Source: Xanthobacteraceae bacterium
GTDB taxonomy: Bacteria > Pseudomonadota > Alphaproteobacteria > Rhizobiales > Xanthobacteraceae
Length of the DNA stretch: 64,000 nt
NCBI GenBank assembly: GCA_019454205.1
Contig: CP075369.1
Location: forward strand, 2,930,001-2,994,000
Direction: 5' to 3'
The notes under the pieces are model-generated. The model saw only the letters and a program-made list of their open reading frames with translations, was not told where the DNA came from and ran no database searches. Positions 17,341 to 27,683 of the stretch are shown here, piece after piece. Both the position numbers and the translations under genes were made by a program. Within the stretch, counting starts at the first letter, position 1. The number at the start of each line of letters is the position of its first letter.

Positions 17341-18870
17341 ATGCCGCCGCTCGCGACGGGTGGCGTGCGGGCCGCGCCCGCAAGCAATATCGAATCGCTG
17401 CGCGGATTTTTCCGCCTCCATGCGCCGCTGCTCATGGTTCTCGTAATCGCATTGCTGGTGCGCGCGATATTTCCGACCACCGCGGATGTGAGCTGGCTGA
17501 TTACGGTCGGCGAGAAGGTGCTGGATGGCGCGCAGCCTTACCGCGACATTCTCGAAGTCAATCCGCCCGCCTCGATCCTGATCTATCTGCCCGCGGTCGC
17601 ACTCGCTCGGCTGCTGCATCTTTCGCCGGAGTTTGTTGTCGGTGCGCTGGTGTTCGTCGGTACCGGCATCGCGCTTTTAATCGCGGGCGCGATCACGCGG
17701 CAGGCGAAACTGTTTTCGGAAGACGCAGCCTCGCGACTGGCCGCGCTGTTCGCTGCCGCCCTTTTGATTCTGCCCGCACAGGCCTTCGCGCAGCGAGAGC
17801 ATGTGGCGCTGATCACTTTCATGCCTGCGCTTGCGGTCTATGCCGCCCGGTCTGCGGGAAAATCTCCCGCGCTGATGTTTGCTTTGATCGCAGGGGTCGG
17901 CGCAGGCATCACGGTTGTCATCAAGCCGCATCTCGTATTCGGAATTGTGTTTGCGTCCGCTGCTGCTGCGGCTTCGACGCGCGACTGGCGCGTATTGTTC
18001 GCTCCGGAAAACTGGGTCGCGGCCGCAATGGCCATCGCTTACGCCACGCTGGTCTGGCTCGCGTATCCGGTATTCATTTCCGACGTGCTGCCGCTCGTCT
18101 CCGCGATCTATCTTCCCGTGCGCGCCGAACTCTGGAAGTTTCTGGTTCATTTCGCGACGCCGGTTTTCGCGCTCGCGCTCCTGACGATCTGGATGCTAAA
18201 GGGCCGCGCGATGCTCGCGGCGCCGTATTCGGTTCTGCTCGCCGCGGCGGCAGGTTTCTCGATCTCGTATTACGCGCAGTTGAAAGGCTGGGCCTATCAC
18301 TCGTACCCGATGCTGGCGTTGATCGTGGCAGCGGTGGCGATTGCTTTCGTGCAACGCTGGCCGCTCGACATGAAAGAAGAATCGCCCGGCGAACGCGGCA
18401 AGCGCCTCGGCGCGGCGGCGCTGACCGGGCTGCTTGCCGCCGCGGCCTTCCTCTGGATGAGTTTCCATGTGGATACGCGCGCGCTGCTCGATCCCATCCG
18501 CGCGAACGTGAAGAACCCGAAAATTCTCGCCATCTCCTCCGACATCGCAGTCGGCCATCCGCTGACGAGGGCGCTGAACGGAAAATGGGTAGGGCGCGTA
18601 TGCAGCCAGTGGATCGCGGCCGGTTCGCTGATCCTGCAACTGCAAACGAACGATGCCGCGGAAATCGCGCGGCTCAAATCCTTCGAGGCGCGCGACCGCG
18701 CCATGCTGGTCGAGGACATTGCCCGCGAGCGGCCCGACATCATCCTCGTCGATCGTATCCGTTTCGACTGGCTGAAATGGGCCAACGCCGATGCGGCGCT
18801 GGCAAACGAACTCGCGAAGTATCGCGAGCTTGCCGTCATCGACGATATTCTGATCCTGCGCCGCAAATAG
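17341..18870 (+). CDS. Polytopic membrane protein, possible GT-C-type glycosyltransferase
   Basis: 509 residues with roughly ten to twelve hydrophobic helices and a soluble C-terminal domain (about 410-509). The first periplasmic loop holds WLITVGEKVLDGAQPYRDILEVNPP, resembling GT-C (ArnT/Pmt-like) enzymes in which an acidic residue after helix 1 is catalytic. It begins 2 bases after the methyltransferase stop. With the DPM1-like enzyme upstream it would be the natural partner that uses a polyprenyl-phosphate sugar to decorate an envelope polymer; this is inference. Confidence 0.75.
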   Translation: MPPLATGGVRAAPASNIESLRGFFRLHAPLLMVLVIALLVRAIFPTTADVSWLITVGEKVLDGAQPYRDILEVNPPASILIYLPAVALARLLHLSPEFVVGALVFVGTGIALLIAGAITRQAKLFSEDAASRLAALFAAALLILPAQAFAQREHVALITFMPALAVYAARSAGKSPALMFALIAGVGAGITVVIKPHLVFGIVFASAAAAASTRDWRVLFAPENWVAAAMAIAYATLVWLAYPVFISDVLPLVSAIYLPVRAELWKFLVHFATPVFALALLTIWMLKGRAMLAAPYSVLLAAAAGFSISYYAQLKGWAYHSYPMLALIVAAVAIAFVQRWPLDMKEESPGERGKRLGAAALTGLLAAAAFLWMSFHVDTRALLDPIRANVKNPKILAISSDIAVGHPLTRALNGKWVGRVCSQWIAAGSLILQLQTNDAAEIARLKSFEARDRAMLVEDIARERPDIILVDRIRFDWLKWANADAALANELAKYRELAVIDDILILRRK

Positions 18871-18885
18871 AACTACAGGCAGCAG

Positions 18886-20310
18886 CTATCGCAGGCTGAG
18901 CACCAGCACGATGAACGCGGCGATGTAGATGCCGATCAGCGCGTTCGAACTCGCGCGCTTGGTGCCGATATAGCTTTCGGGGAAAATCGAAATCACGGCG
19001 TGGCTGAGGATGCCCGCCGCGAGCGCATAGTCGAAGCGCGTGGCGGGAACCATCACGACCGTCAGCGCCGCGGGCACGAAATAGAGAATCCTTCCCGTCG
19101 GCGTCTCTTTCTTCTTTTTTTCTTTTGAGCCGGGCGTGGGCACCGGCGGCACGAAGGATTCCGCGGTGACCAGAAGGCCGATGAAGAACAGCGTCGGCAT
19201 GATCGCGAACTTCGGGATGAACTCGGTGATGCCGCGTCCGAGCGAAATCGAGATGATCGCGATGATGGCGAAGACGGCGAAGCAGGCCGCCGCCACCTGC
19301 GCGACAAGGCCGGTCTTGCCGTAGGCTTTCCAGCCTGCGTGGTTCTCGGCGTAATAAACGAGCGGCGTCACGCCCGCGACCGGGGCCAGCACGTTGGCGA
19401 CCGAATCGATTTTCAGGCTGCGGTCGATGATCGCTTCTTTCGTTTCGGGGGAGAGCTTTTTCCCTTCTTCTTCCGAGGTCACATACTCATAGGGGCTGCC
19501 CGCGATATCGAGCAGCAGCACGAAGAACGCAGCAGCCGCGAACACGACGCAAAGCTCCAGCAGGTGATCCGGCGTTCTGTCGAACCAGCCGAGTCCCTTC
19601 TCGCCCCATACCCAGTAAAGCTGCGGCTCCGGCGCAAGCGATTGCGTCAGCCCCAGCGCCAGCGCGAACGGGATCATCACAGCGATGGAAACGATGAAGG
19701 GCGCGGAATCGAGAAGCCGCAAAGCATTTCCCGGTTGCTGTCTGGGCTTCAGCGCATCGACCTTCGTGGCGTAAAGCCACTTCATCACCACGATCACCAG
19801 CACGCCGGCTGCGAAAGCGAGGATCACCTTCCAGAACTCGACGCGCTCGCTCAGCGATTTGATCTCGCGGATCGCGGCCTCCGCCAGCAGCGCGCCGATG
19901 CCGCCCTTGATGGCGGCGAAGATTTCCGGGGGAATGTCGGTGATGAGTTTCTGCCGCCATGAAGGTTGCCCGCGTTGCAGCCGGATCGAAAGCGCGAGCA
20001 CCGCGATTGCCACAAGGCTGCAGGTGAGCAGGAGATAGGGCCAGGGCACGCCGCGCTTGATCGCGTAGTCCGCGACGAAAAGATTGAGGCCCATGCCGCA
20101 GGCCATGGCGGTCGGCGTGTTCAGCCGCCAGCCCGCCATGAAGGATGCGGCGGCGGCGGTGATGCAGGTCCACAGGAATACCGGGCCGGCCGGCATCCCC
20201 GCGTCTTTCAGGATCAGCGGGTTGGTGAACATGATGTAGGACATCGCCGCGAACGTGGTCAGGCCGGCGACGACCTCCTGTCCCTTCGAGTGATGCCTGC
20301 TGGCGCTCAT
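18886..20310 (-). CDS. AzgA-like NCS2 family purine permease
   Basis: 474-residue inner-membrane transporter with about 12 to 14 helices. The N-terminus EVVAGLTTFAAMSYIMFTNPLIL matches the AzgA/PbuG hypoxanthine-guanine-adenine branch of the NCS2 family, followed by a family-typical GLNLFVADYAI and a SPYEYVTSEEEGKKL-like cytoplasmic segment. Substrate is inferred from family only. A hydrophilic lysine-rich loop GSKEKKKKETPTG interrupts the C-terminal helices. It converges with the glycosylation operon and is divergent from the TRIC gene. Confidence 0.82.
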   Translation of the reverse strand: MSASRHHSKGQEVVAGLTTFAAMSYIMFTNPLILKDAGMPAGPVFLWTCITAAAASFMAGWRLNTPTAMACGMGLNLFVADYAIKRGVPWPYLLLTCSLVAIAVLALSIRLQRGQPSWRQKLITDIPPEIFAAIKGGIGALLAEAAIREIKSLSERVEFWKVILAFAAGVLVIVVMKWLYATKVDALKPRQQPGNALRLLDSAPFIVSIAVMIPFALALGLTQSLAPEPQLYWVWGEKGLGWFDRTPDHLLELCVVFAAAAFFVLLLDIAGSPYEYVTSEEEGKKLSPETKEAIIDRSLKIDSVANVLAPVAGVTPLVYYAENHAGWKAYGKTGLVAQVAAACFAVFAIIAIISISLGRGITEFIPKFAIMPTLFFIGLLVTAESFVPPVPTPGSKEKKKKETPTGRILYFVPAALTVVMVPATRFDYALAAGILSHAVISIFPESYIGTKRASSNALIGIYIAAFIVLVLSLR

Positions 20311-20393
20311 GCGATCCCGCCCCTATTGTCCCCGCGCATCGCGCGTTTCCTTCTACCCAGCGATGGGTTGGCCGTCTAATTCCGTTCGAGCCT

Positions 20394-21035
20394 ATGACCC
20401 AGCTTTCCCTGTTTCTCCAGATTCTCGACTACACCGGCATCGCCCTCTTCGCCGCGACCGGCGCGCTCGCCGCTTCGCGCAAGCAACTCGACATCGTGGC
20501 CTTTGTCTTCTTTGCGACCATCACCGCGCTGGGCGGCGGCACGCTTCGCGACATTCTGCTCGACGTGCCTGTGTTCTGGGTGCGGCATCCCCTGTATCTC
20601 GCCATTCCGCTGGCAATGTCGGTCGCGGTTTTCTTCACCGCGCATCTGCTCGAGTCGCGCTATCGTGTGCTGCTGTGGGCCGACGCGGTCGGGCTTGCGG
20701 CCTACGCGGTGGTGGGCGCAGCGAAGACGCTTGCGGTCGGCGCGTCGGCGGCGGATGCGCTGGCGCTCGGTATCCTGACCGCGACTTTCGGCGGCGTGAT
20801 TCGCGACGTGCTGGCGGGCGAGCCTTCCGTCATTCTCCGGGGCGACCTCTACATCACCTGCGCCTTTGCCGGGGCGCTGACCTTCGTCCTGCTGGCGCTG
20901 GCCGGTGCGCCGTTCTGGACCGGGGCCACGGCGGGGTTTCTGGTTGCCTTCCTTGTGCGCGCCGGAACGCTGGTCTGGGGCTGGACGCTTCCCCTTTACC
21001 GTCCCCGGCCGGGACGGGATTCGACCAAGCTTTAG
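20394..21035 (+). CDS. Trimeric intracellular cation (TRIC) channel family protein
   Basis: 213-residue membrane protein of the UPF0126/YicG family, homologous to TRIC potassium channels. Seven hydrophobic helices in two repeats, each with a glycine-rich motif: GALAASRKQLDIVAF then GGGTLRDILL, and later GGVIRDVLAGEPS. The GGGxxRD pair is diagnostic. ATG 20394 has no strong ribosome binding site. It ends 12 bases before the sigma-32-type promoter of dnaK. Confidence 0.92.
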   Translation: MTQLSLFLQILDYTGIALFAATGALAASRKQLDIVAFVFFATITALGGGTLRDILLDVPVFWVRHPLYLAIPLAMSVAVFFTAHLLESRYRVLLWADAVGLAAYAVVGAAKTLAVGASAADALALGILTATFGGVIRDVLAGEPSVILRGDLYITCAFAGALTFVLLALAGAPFWTGATAGFLVAFLVRAGTLVWGWTLPLYRPRPGRDSTKL

Positions 21036-21047
21036 GGGCCAGAAAGC

Positions 21048-21076
21048 CTTGCGGCATATAGGCCCCCTGCCTATAT
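21048..21076 (+). promoter_or_regulatory. Sigma-32 (RpoH)-type heat-shock promoter of dnaK
   Basis: CTTG at 21048-21051, an 18-base spacer, then CCTATAT at 21070-21076. This fits the alphaproteobacterial RpoH consensus CTTG-N17/18-CYTATnT. It predicts a start near 21083 and a leader of about 125 bases for dnaK. Confidence 0.8.
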
Positions 21077-21088
21077 GCCTCGCGAACA

Positions 21089-21156
21089 GCCGCGGGAATT
21101 ACCGCGGCAAATCCCCAACGCGGGGGCCGAGGGGAAACGGTGCGAAACCCGTTTCC
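21089..21156 (+). promoter_or_regulatory. Structured 5' leader of dnaK
   Basis: Two perfect hairpins lie between the predicted heat-shock start and dnaK: GCCGCGG (21089-21095) with CCGCGGC (21102-21108), and GGAAACGG (21133-21140) with CCGTTTCC (21149-21156). The second ends about 40 bases before the AGAGG ribosome binding site. They may protect the mRNA 5' end or tune translation; no known RNA family is recognised. Confidence 0.5.
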
Positions 21157-21208
21157 ACAGGGTGCCTGATCAGGACCCGGTCGGCCTGCCGGAAATGAGA
21201 GGTAAGCC

Positions 21209-23121
<1,913 letters not shown>

Positions 23122-23131
<10 letters not shown>

Positions 23132-23208
23132 GCGCGGACCGAACTAGAGTGAAACGGATGGCCTTCGTCCAAAGCAGCGCAAACCCGCAGCGGACGAAGG
23201 CCATTTTT
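23122..23208 (+). terminator. Hairpins and attenuating terminator between dnaK and dnaJ
   Basis: A hairpin GTCCGCG-TAAG-CGCGGAC (23122-23139) straddles the dnaK stop. It is followed by a 13-bp stem, ATGGCCTTCGTCC (23158-23170) with GGACGAAGGCCAT (23192-23204), whose 3' arm runs directly into TTTTT. dnaJ begins 17 bases later with no obvious promoter in between, so this likely attenuates rather than fully blocks read-through, giving less dnaJ than dnaK. Confidence 0.7.
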
Positions 23209-23225
23209 CTGAGCGGTACCGGATA

Positions 23226-24341
23226 ATGTCCAAGCGCGACTACTACGAAGTCCTGAGCGTCACGCGCACGGCGACCGATAGCGAAATCAAGACCTCTTTC
23301 CGCAAGCTCGCGATGCAATGGCATCCGGACAAAAATCCGGGCGACAAGGATTGCGAAGCGAGGTTCAAGGAAATCAACGAAGCCTATGACTGCCTGAAGG
23401 ATCCGCAGAAGCGCGCGGCCTACGACCGCTACGGTCACGGTGCGTTCGAGAACGGCGGCGCGGGCGGGCCGGGCGGTTTCGGCGGTGATTTCACTTCTGC
23501 CTTCTCCGATATTTTCGATGATCTGTTCGGCGGTCTCGGCCGCCGCGCGCGGTCCGGCGGACGCGAGCGCGGCGCGGACGTTCGCTACAATCTCGAAATC
23601 TCGCTGGAGGAAGCGTTCAACGGCAAGACCGCGACCATCGAGATGCCGACCAACGTGACCTGCGAGGTCTGCTCCGGCACGGGCGCGAAAGCCGGTACGC
23701 AGCCGGTGCAGTGCAAGACCTGTGGCGGTTCGGGCCGTGTGCGTCATGCACAGGGTTTCTTCACGCTGGAGCGTACCTGCGTTTCCTGTCAGGGCCGTGG
23801 CGCAATCGTGCAGGACCCCTGCAAGGCCTGCTCCGGTGCCGGCCGCGTGCAGAAGGAGCGCACGCTCGAAGTGCCGATCCCGGCCGGCGTCGAGGATGGA
23901 ACGCGCATCCGCGTTGCCGGCGAGGGCGAGGCCGGTGCGCGTGGCGGCGGCAACGGCGATCTCTACATTTTCCTCACGGTGACGCAGCACGCGATGTTCC
24001 AGCGCGACGGCGCGGACCTCTATTGCCGCGTGCCGGTCTCGATGGTGACCGCGACGCTCGGCGGCGAATTCGAAGTGCCTACCATCGACGGCGGCCGCAC
24101 CAAGGTAAAAATTCCCGAAGCCACGCAATCGGGGAAGCGTCTTCGCCTCGGCGGCAAGGGCATGCCGGTACTGCGTTCGCGGGCGCGTGGCGACATGGTC
24201 GTGCAGGTCGTGGTCGAGACGCCGCAGAAGCTCACCAAGCGGCAGAAGGAACTGCTGCGCGAGTTCGACCGCGAAAGCACCAAGGATACGCATCCCGAAT
24301 CCGCGGGCTTCTTCGCCAAAGTGCGCGACCTCTTCAGTTGA
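23226..24341 (+). CDS. dnaJ: Co-chaperone DnaJ (Hsp40)
   Basis: Delivers substrates to DnaK and stimulates its ATPase. 371 residues: J domain (1-70) with HPD at 33-35, Gly/Phe-rich segment (about 73-110), zinc-binding domain with all four CxxCxGxG repeats (CEVCSGTG, CKTCGGSG, CVSCQGRG, CKACSGAG) and C-terminal substrate domains. ATG 23226 follows the hairpin terminator of dnaK by 17 bases, with CGGTACCGG but only a weak ribosome binding site. Confidence 0.98.
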   Translation: MSKRDYYEVLSVTRTATDSEIKTSFRKLAMQWHPDKNPGDKDCEARFKEINEAYDCLKDPQKRAAYDRYGHGAFENGGAGGPGGFGGDFTSAFSDIFDDLFGGLGRRARSGGRERGADVRYNLEISLEEAFNGKTATIEMPTNVTCEVCSGTGAKAGTQPVQCKTCGGSGRVRHAQGFFTLERTCVSCQGRGAIVQDPCKACSGAGRVQKERTLEVPIPAGVEDGTRIRVAGEGEAGARGGGNGDLYIFLTVTQHAMFQRDGADLYCRVPVSMVTATLGGEFEVPTIDGGRTKVKIPEATQSGKRLRLGGKGMPVLRSRARGDMVVQVVVETPQKLTKRQKELLREFDRESTKDTHPESAGFFAKVRDLFS

Positions 24342-24407
24342 GCGCTTGACCGCGCTAGGCGCGGGACGTACGGCTTTTCCATAGCCTGAGTAAGCAGAGG
24401 TACGCGG

Positions 24408-25004
24408 ATGTCGTCGCCCACCGGAGCGGAATTCAGCGGCTCGCGGCTCGGCGATCAGGCGCGCTTTTTATTCTCCTGGCTGCTCAATCCGAAAGGTGTC
24501 GGCGCAGTTGCGCCTTCCGGTCCCGCGCTTGCGCGCACCATGGCGGCCATCGTCGATCCTGCCGTCGAAGGACCGATCGTCGAACTCGGACCCGGCACCG
24601 GCCCGGTCACGAAGGCGCTGGTGGATCGCGGCATCGAGCCGAAGCGGCTCGTGCTGGTCGAGTTCGAGAAGAAGTTTTGCGATCTTCTGTTCGTTCGCTT
24701 CCCGCTGGTGAACGTGGTGCAGGGTGATGCCTTCGCGCTCGAGGAAACCCTGAAAGGGCATGCGGCGCCGCCGTTCGCGGCCGTCGTGTCGAGCCTGCCG
24801 CTCCTGAACTTTCCGCATGAGCAGCGCAAGCGTTTGATCGAGAGTACGATGCGGATGCTGCGTCCCGGCGCGCCGTTTATCCAGTTCACTTACGGCGCGA
24901 ACTCGCCGCTGCCGCTGCAATCGGATTTGTACGAAACCTCGGCTTCGAAGCGCGTATGGTGGAATCTCCCGCCCGCGCAAGTATGGACCTATCGCGCAAA
25001 ATGA
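24408..25004 (+). CDS. pmtA: Phospholipid N-methyltransferase (PmtA type)
   Basis: Methylates phosphatidylethanolamine stepwise towards phosphatidylcholine, a eukaryote-like membrane lipid common in plant- and animal-associated alphaproteobacteria. The 198-residue protein has motif I VELGPGTGPVTKAL, a GDAFALE segment and the PmtA-type SSLPLLNFP motif with FIQFTYG near the C-terminus. AGAGG eight bases before ATG 24408 supports the start. It overlaps the following flavin reductase by ATGA. Confidence 0.88.
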   Translation: MSSPTGAEFSGSRLGDQARFLFSWLLNPKGVGAVAPSGPALARTMAAIVDPAVEGPIVELGPGTGPVTKALVDRGIEPKRLVLVEFEKKFCDLLFVRFPLVNVVQGDAFALEETLKGHAAPPFAAVVSSLPLLNFPHEQRKRLIESTMRMLRPGAPFIQFTYGANSPLPLQSDLYETSASKRVWWNLPPAQVWTYRAK

Positions 25005-25573
25005 CGGTGCAGAAACGTATTCTCGTTTTCGCCGGTTCGATCCGTACCGGCGCGTTCAGTGGCCAACTCGCCGCGCATGTTGCCCGCGAACTTGCGGTGC
25101 TTGGCGCGGAGGCGAACCTGATCTCGCTCACCGACTATGAAATGCCGATCTACGACGCCGACCGCGAAGCGCGTGAAGGCCAGCCGGAAAACGCGAAGAA
25201 ACTGCAGGCCGCGATGGCGGAGCATCACGGCATCTATATCGTCACGCCGGAATACAACGCATCCGTTCCGCCGCTCCTGAAAAATACGATCGACTGGGTT
25301 TCGCGCGTGCGCGAGAAGCCCGACCCGTACAAATCCTGCGTATTCTCGATTGCGGCGACTTCCGATGGACGCCTTGGCGGCTACCGGGCGTTGATGAATC
25401 TCCGGCAGATTCTCGAACTGGGTCTCGGCGCACTGGTACTGCCCGAACAAGTATCCGTCGCGGGCGCGGGCAGCGCGTTCGACGAGCGCGGCGCGCTGAA
25501 AGACGAGCGCACGCAGAAGATGCTGGTCAACTCCTTGCAAAAGCTGATCGACGTCGCGGGGAAGTTGCCGTGA
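25001..25573 (+). CDS. NADPH-dependent FMN reductase family protein
   Basis: 190-residue flavodoxin-like reductase related to ChrR/YieF quinone and azo reductases. FMN-binding loop GSIRTGAFSGQLA near the N-terminus and the second loop TPEYNASVPPLLKNTIDW are diagnostic. ATG 25001 overlaps the pmtA stop and GTG of pyrF overlaps its own stop, so three genes are translationally coupled. The physiological substrate is unknown; a role in quinone or metal detoxification is inferred. Confidence 0.9.
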   Translation: MTVQKRILVFAGSIRTGAFSGQLAAHVARELAVLGAEANLISLTDYEMPIYDADREAREGQPENAKKLQAAMAEHHGIYIVTPEYNASVPPLLKNTIDWVSRVREKPDPYKSCVFSIAATSDGRLGGYRALMNLRQILELGLGALVLPEQVSVAGAGSAFDERGALKDERTQKMLVNSLQKLIDVAGKLP

Positions 25574-26277
25574 GCGCAAACGTCTCCGCGCGCGACCGCG
25601 TGATCGTCGCCCTCGACGTGCCGGACGTGGCGGAAGCCGAGAAGGCGGTGTGGGCGCTCGGCGATTCCGCGAGCTTCTACAAGATCGGCTACGAATTGGT
25701 GATGGCGGGCGGCCTCTCGCTTGCCGAAGACCTCGTGCAGGGCGGGAAGAAAGTCTTCCTCGACATGAAGCTGCACGACATCGGCAACACCGTCATGCGC
25801 GCGACCGAACGCGCGGCACAACTTGGCGTGACGTTCCTGACCGTGCACGCGTTTCCGCAAACCATGCGCGCGGCGGTGGAAGGGCGCGGCAACAGCGGAC
25901 TGAAAGTGCTGGCCGTGACCGTGCTCACGTCATGGGACGATAACGACCTGAACGATGCAGGCTATAGCGCGACCGTGCCCGAACTGGTCGCGCGCCGCGC
26001 GGCGCAGGCAAGCGCCATCGGCATCGACGGTCTGGTTTGCTCGCCGGCGGAAGCCGCCGACATTCGCCGCAAGGTCGGAGAGAAGATGCTGCTGGTCACG
26101 CCGGGTATTCGCCCCGCGGGCAGTGCGAAGGGTGACCAGAAACGGATCATGACGCCGTCCGATGCGATCAAGGCCGGCGCGGATTACATGGTGATCGGCC
26201 GTCCGATTCTCGCGGCCGAAGACCCGAAGGCTGCCGCCGAGACTATCGTCGCGGAAATCGAACAAACGAAAAAATAA
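25570..26277 (+). CDS. pyrF: Orotidine 5'-phosphate decarboxylase
   Basis: Converts OMP to UMP, the last step of pyrimidine synthesis. 235 residues, TIM-barrel: VIVALDVPDVAEA at the N-terminus, the catalytic FLDMKLHDIGNT (Asp-Lys-x-x-Asp) around 75, and TPGIRPAG with IGRPI near the C-terminus. GTG start at 25570 overlaps the upstream stop (GTGA). Confidence 0.97.
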   Translation: MSANVSARDRVIVALDVPDVAEAEKAVWALGDSASFYKIGYELVMAGGLSLAEDLVQGGKKVFLDMKLHDIGNTVMRATERAAQLGVTFLTVHAFPQTMRAAVEGRGNSGLKVLAVTVLTSWDDNDLNDAGYSATVPELVARRAAQASAIGIDGLVCSPAEAADIRRKVGEKMLLVTPGIRPAGSAKGDQKRIMTPSDAIKAGADYMVIGRPILAAEDPKAAAETIVAEIEQTKK

Positions 26278-26287
26278 GGGGAGTGAA

Positions 26288-26593
26288 ATGGCAAAGGGTT
26301 ACTGGATTGCACGGGTCGACGTGCGGGACGACGACATCTACGGGAAGTATCGCGACGCCAACGCCATCGCCTTCAAGAAATACGGCGCGCGTTTCGTGGT
26401 GCGTGGCGGCAAGTTCGAGAATCCGGAAGGCTCCTCGCGCTCGCGGAACGTGGTGATCGAATTCCCCAGCTATCAGGCGGCGGTCGATTGCTACCATTCG
26501 CCGGAATACGCGCACGCCATCTCGATCCGCGCGCCGATCTCGGAAGGCGACATCGTCATCATCGAAGGGTACGACGGCCCGCAGCCGTCTTAA
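26288..26593 (+). CDS. DUF1330 domain-containing protein
   Basis: 101-residue alpha/beta-barrel protein of the DUF1330 family, a ferredoxin-like dimeric fold with no assigned reaction. Typical features are GYWIARVDV at the start, the YGARFVVRGGKFE strand, and the FPSYQAAVDCYHSPEY block. GGGGAGTGAA precedes ATG 26288, an excellent ribosome binding site, and it lies 10 bases after pyrF, so it is probably co-transcribed. Confidence 0.92.
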   Translation: MAKGYWIARVDVRDDDIYGKYRDANAIAFKKYGARFVVRGGKFENPEGSSRSRNVVIEFPSYQAAVDCYHSPEYAHAISIRAPISEGDIVIIEGYDGPQPS

Positions 26594-26668
26594 CGCTGCC
26601 TCGACGGCGCTGCTTTCCCGCTCCGCGCGGTCACGCTATACCCGCGCGCGTATTCTGGAGCGCGCGAA

Positions 26669-27478
26669 ATGGCCGATCTTCGTCTCGTCATCGCCGGTGC
26701 CGGCGGCCGCATGGGCCGCACGTTGCTGCGCGCGATTTACGAAGTGCCGGGTTTCGCGCTGGCGGGGGCGGTTGATCGTGAAGGTGCGGCCGAAATCGGC
26801 GCGGATACCGGCTTGCTTGCAGGACATGAGCCTTCCGGCGTTAAGGTCGTGGCCGGCGCGCTGCCACTAGTGGCGCAGGCCGACGCGATCATCGACTTCA
26901 CCACGCCCGCTTCGACCGTCGAACTGGCCGCGCTCGCGGCACAGGCGCGCATCGTGCATGTGATCGGCACCACCGGCCTGTCGGATGCCGACGACAAGAA
27001 ACTTGAAGCGGCCGCGCGCCATGCGGCGCTGATCAAGTCCGGCAACATGAGCCTCGGCGTCAACCTGCTGGCCGCGCTGGTGAAGCGCGCTGCCGCCGCG
27101 CTTGGCCCGGACTTCGACATTGAAGTGCTGGAGATGCATCACAACAGGAAGGTCGATGCGCCATCCGGCACCGCGCTGCTGCTCGGCAATGCAGCGGCGG
27201 AAGGGCGCGGGATCGACCTCGCGAAGAACTCGGTTCGCTCCCGCGACGGGCATACCGGCGCGCGCAAGGCGGGCGACATCGGTTTTGCCACGCTGCGCGG
27301 CGGCACCGTGGTCGGAGAGCACAGCGTGATTTTCGCGGGCGCATCCGAGCGCATCGAACTGACCCACAAGGCCGAGGACCGCATGATCTTCGCGCGCGGC
27401 GCGCTTGCGGCAGCGAAGTGGGGCAAGGGAAAGAAGCCCGGCATCTATTCGATGGCGGACGTGCTCGGTCTTTCGTAA
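26669..27478 (+). CDS. dapB: 4-hydroxy-tetrahydrodipicolinate reductase
   Basis: Reductase in the diaminopimelate/lysine pathway that feeds peptidoglycan. The 269-residue protein has the NAD(P)-binding VIAGAGGRMGRTLLRAI, the TTGLSD segment and the substrate motif EVLEMHHNRKVDAPSGTAL with catalytic His and Lys. ATG 26669 follows GGAG at good distance. A TATACC at 26637 may be part of a weak promoter but no convincing -35 is seen. Confidence 0.97.
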   Translation: MADLRLVIAGAGGRMGRTLLRAIYEVPGFALAGAVDREGAAEIGADTGLLAGHEPSGVKVVAGALPLVAQADAIIDFTTPASTVELAALAAQARIVHVIGTTGLSDADDKKLEAAARHAALIKSGNMSLGVNLLAALVKRAAAALGPDFDIEVLEMHHNRKVDAPSGTALLLGNAAAEGRGIDLAKNSVRSRDGHTGARKAGDIGFATLRGGTVVGEHSVIFAGASERIELTHKAEDRMIFARGALAAAKWGKGKKPGIYSMADVLGLS

Positions 27479-27483
27479 CGGCA

Positions 27484-27681
27484 ATGAAGTCGAAGCCGCT
27501 CCCCGCGCTTTTTATTCTGTTACTGGTCGCGCTCTATATTTATTTTCTCGGCACGCCGTTTGTTTCGCGGGTCACGGGAATTGCGCCGCGCCCGATTTCC
27601 CTGATCGCCGGTCTCGCGGTGTTTCTGCTCGGCGCGGCAGTCATGATTGCCGCCGGCATCACCGCCCGGCGTGGAAAATAG
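27484..27681 (+). CDS. Small two-helix membrane protein
   Basis: 65-residue hypothetical protein not assigned to a family. Two hydrophobic helices (about 7-25 and 38-58) with a short loop TGIAPRP; ends in ARRGK. It starts 5 bases after dapB and is followed 2 bases later by another small membrane protein, so the three are probably translated from one mRNA. Codon use matches the neighbours, which supports it being real. Confidence 0.6.
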   Translation: MKSKPLPALFILLLVALYIYFLGTPFVSRVTGIAPRPISLIAGLAVFLLGAAVMIAAGITARRGK

Positions 27682-27683
27682 CC

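Noticed and set aside
26581..26668. Promoter before dapB
   Set aside because: A TATACC-type -10 exists at 26637 but no reasonable -35 lies at 16-18 bases.
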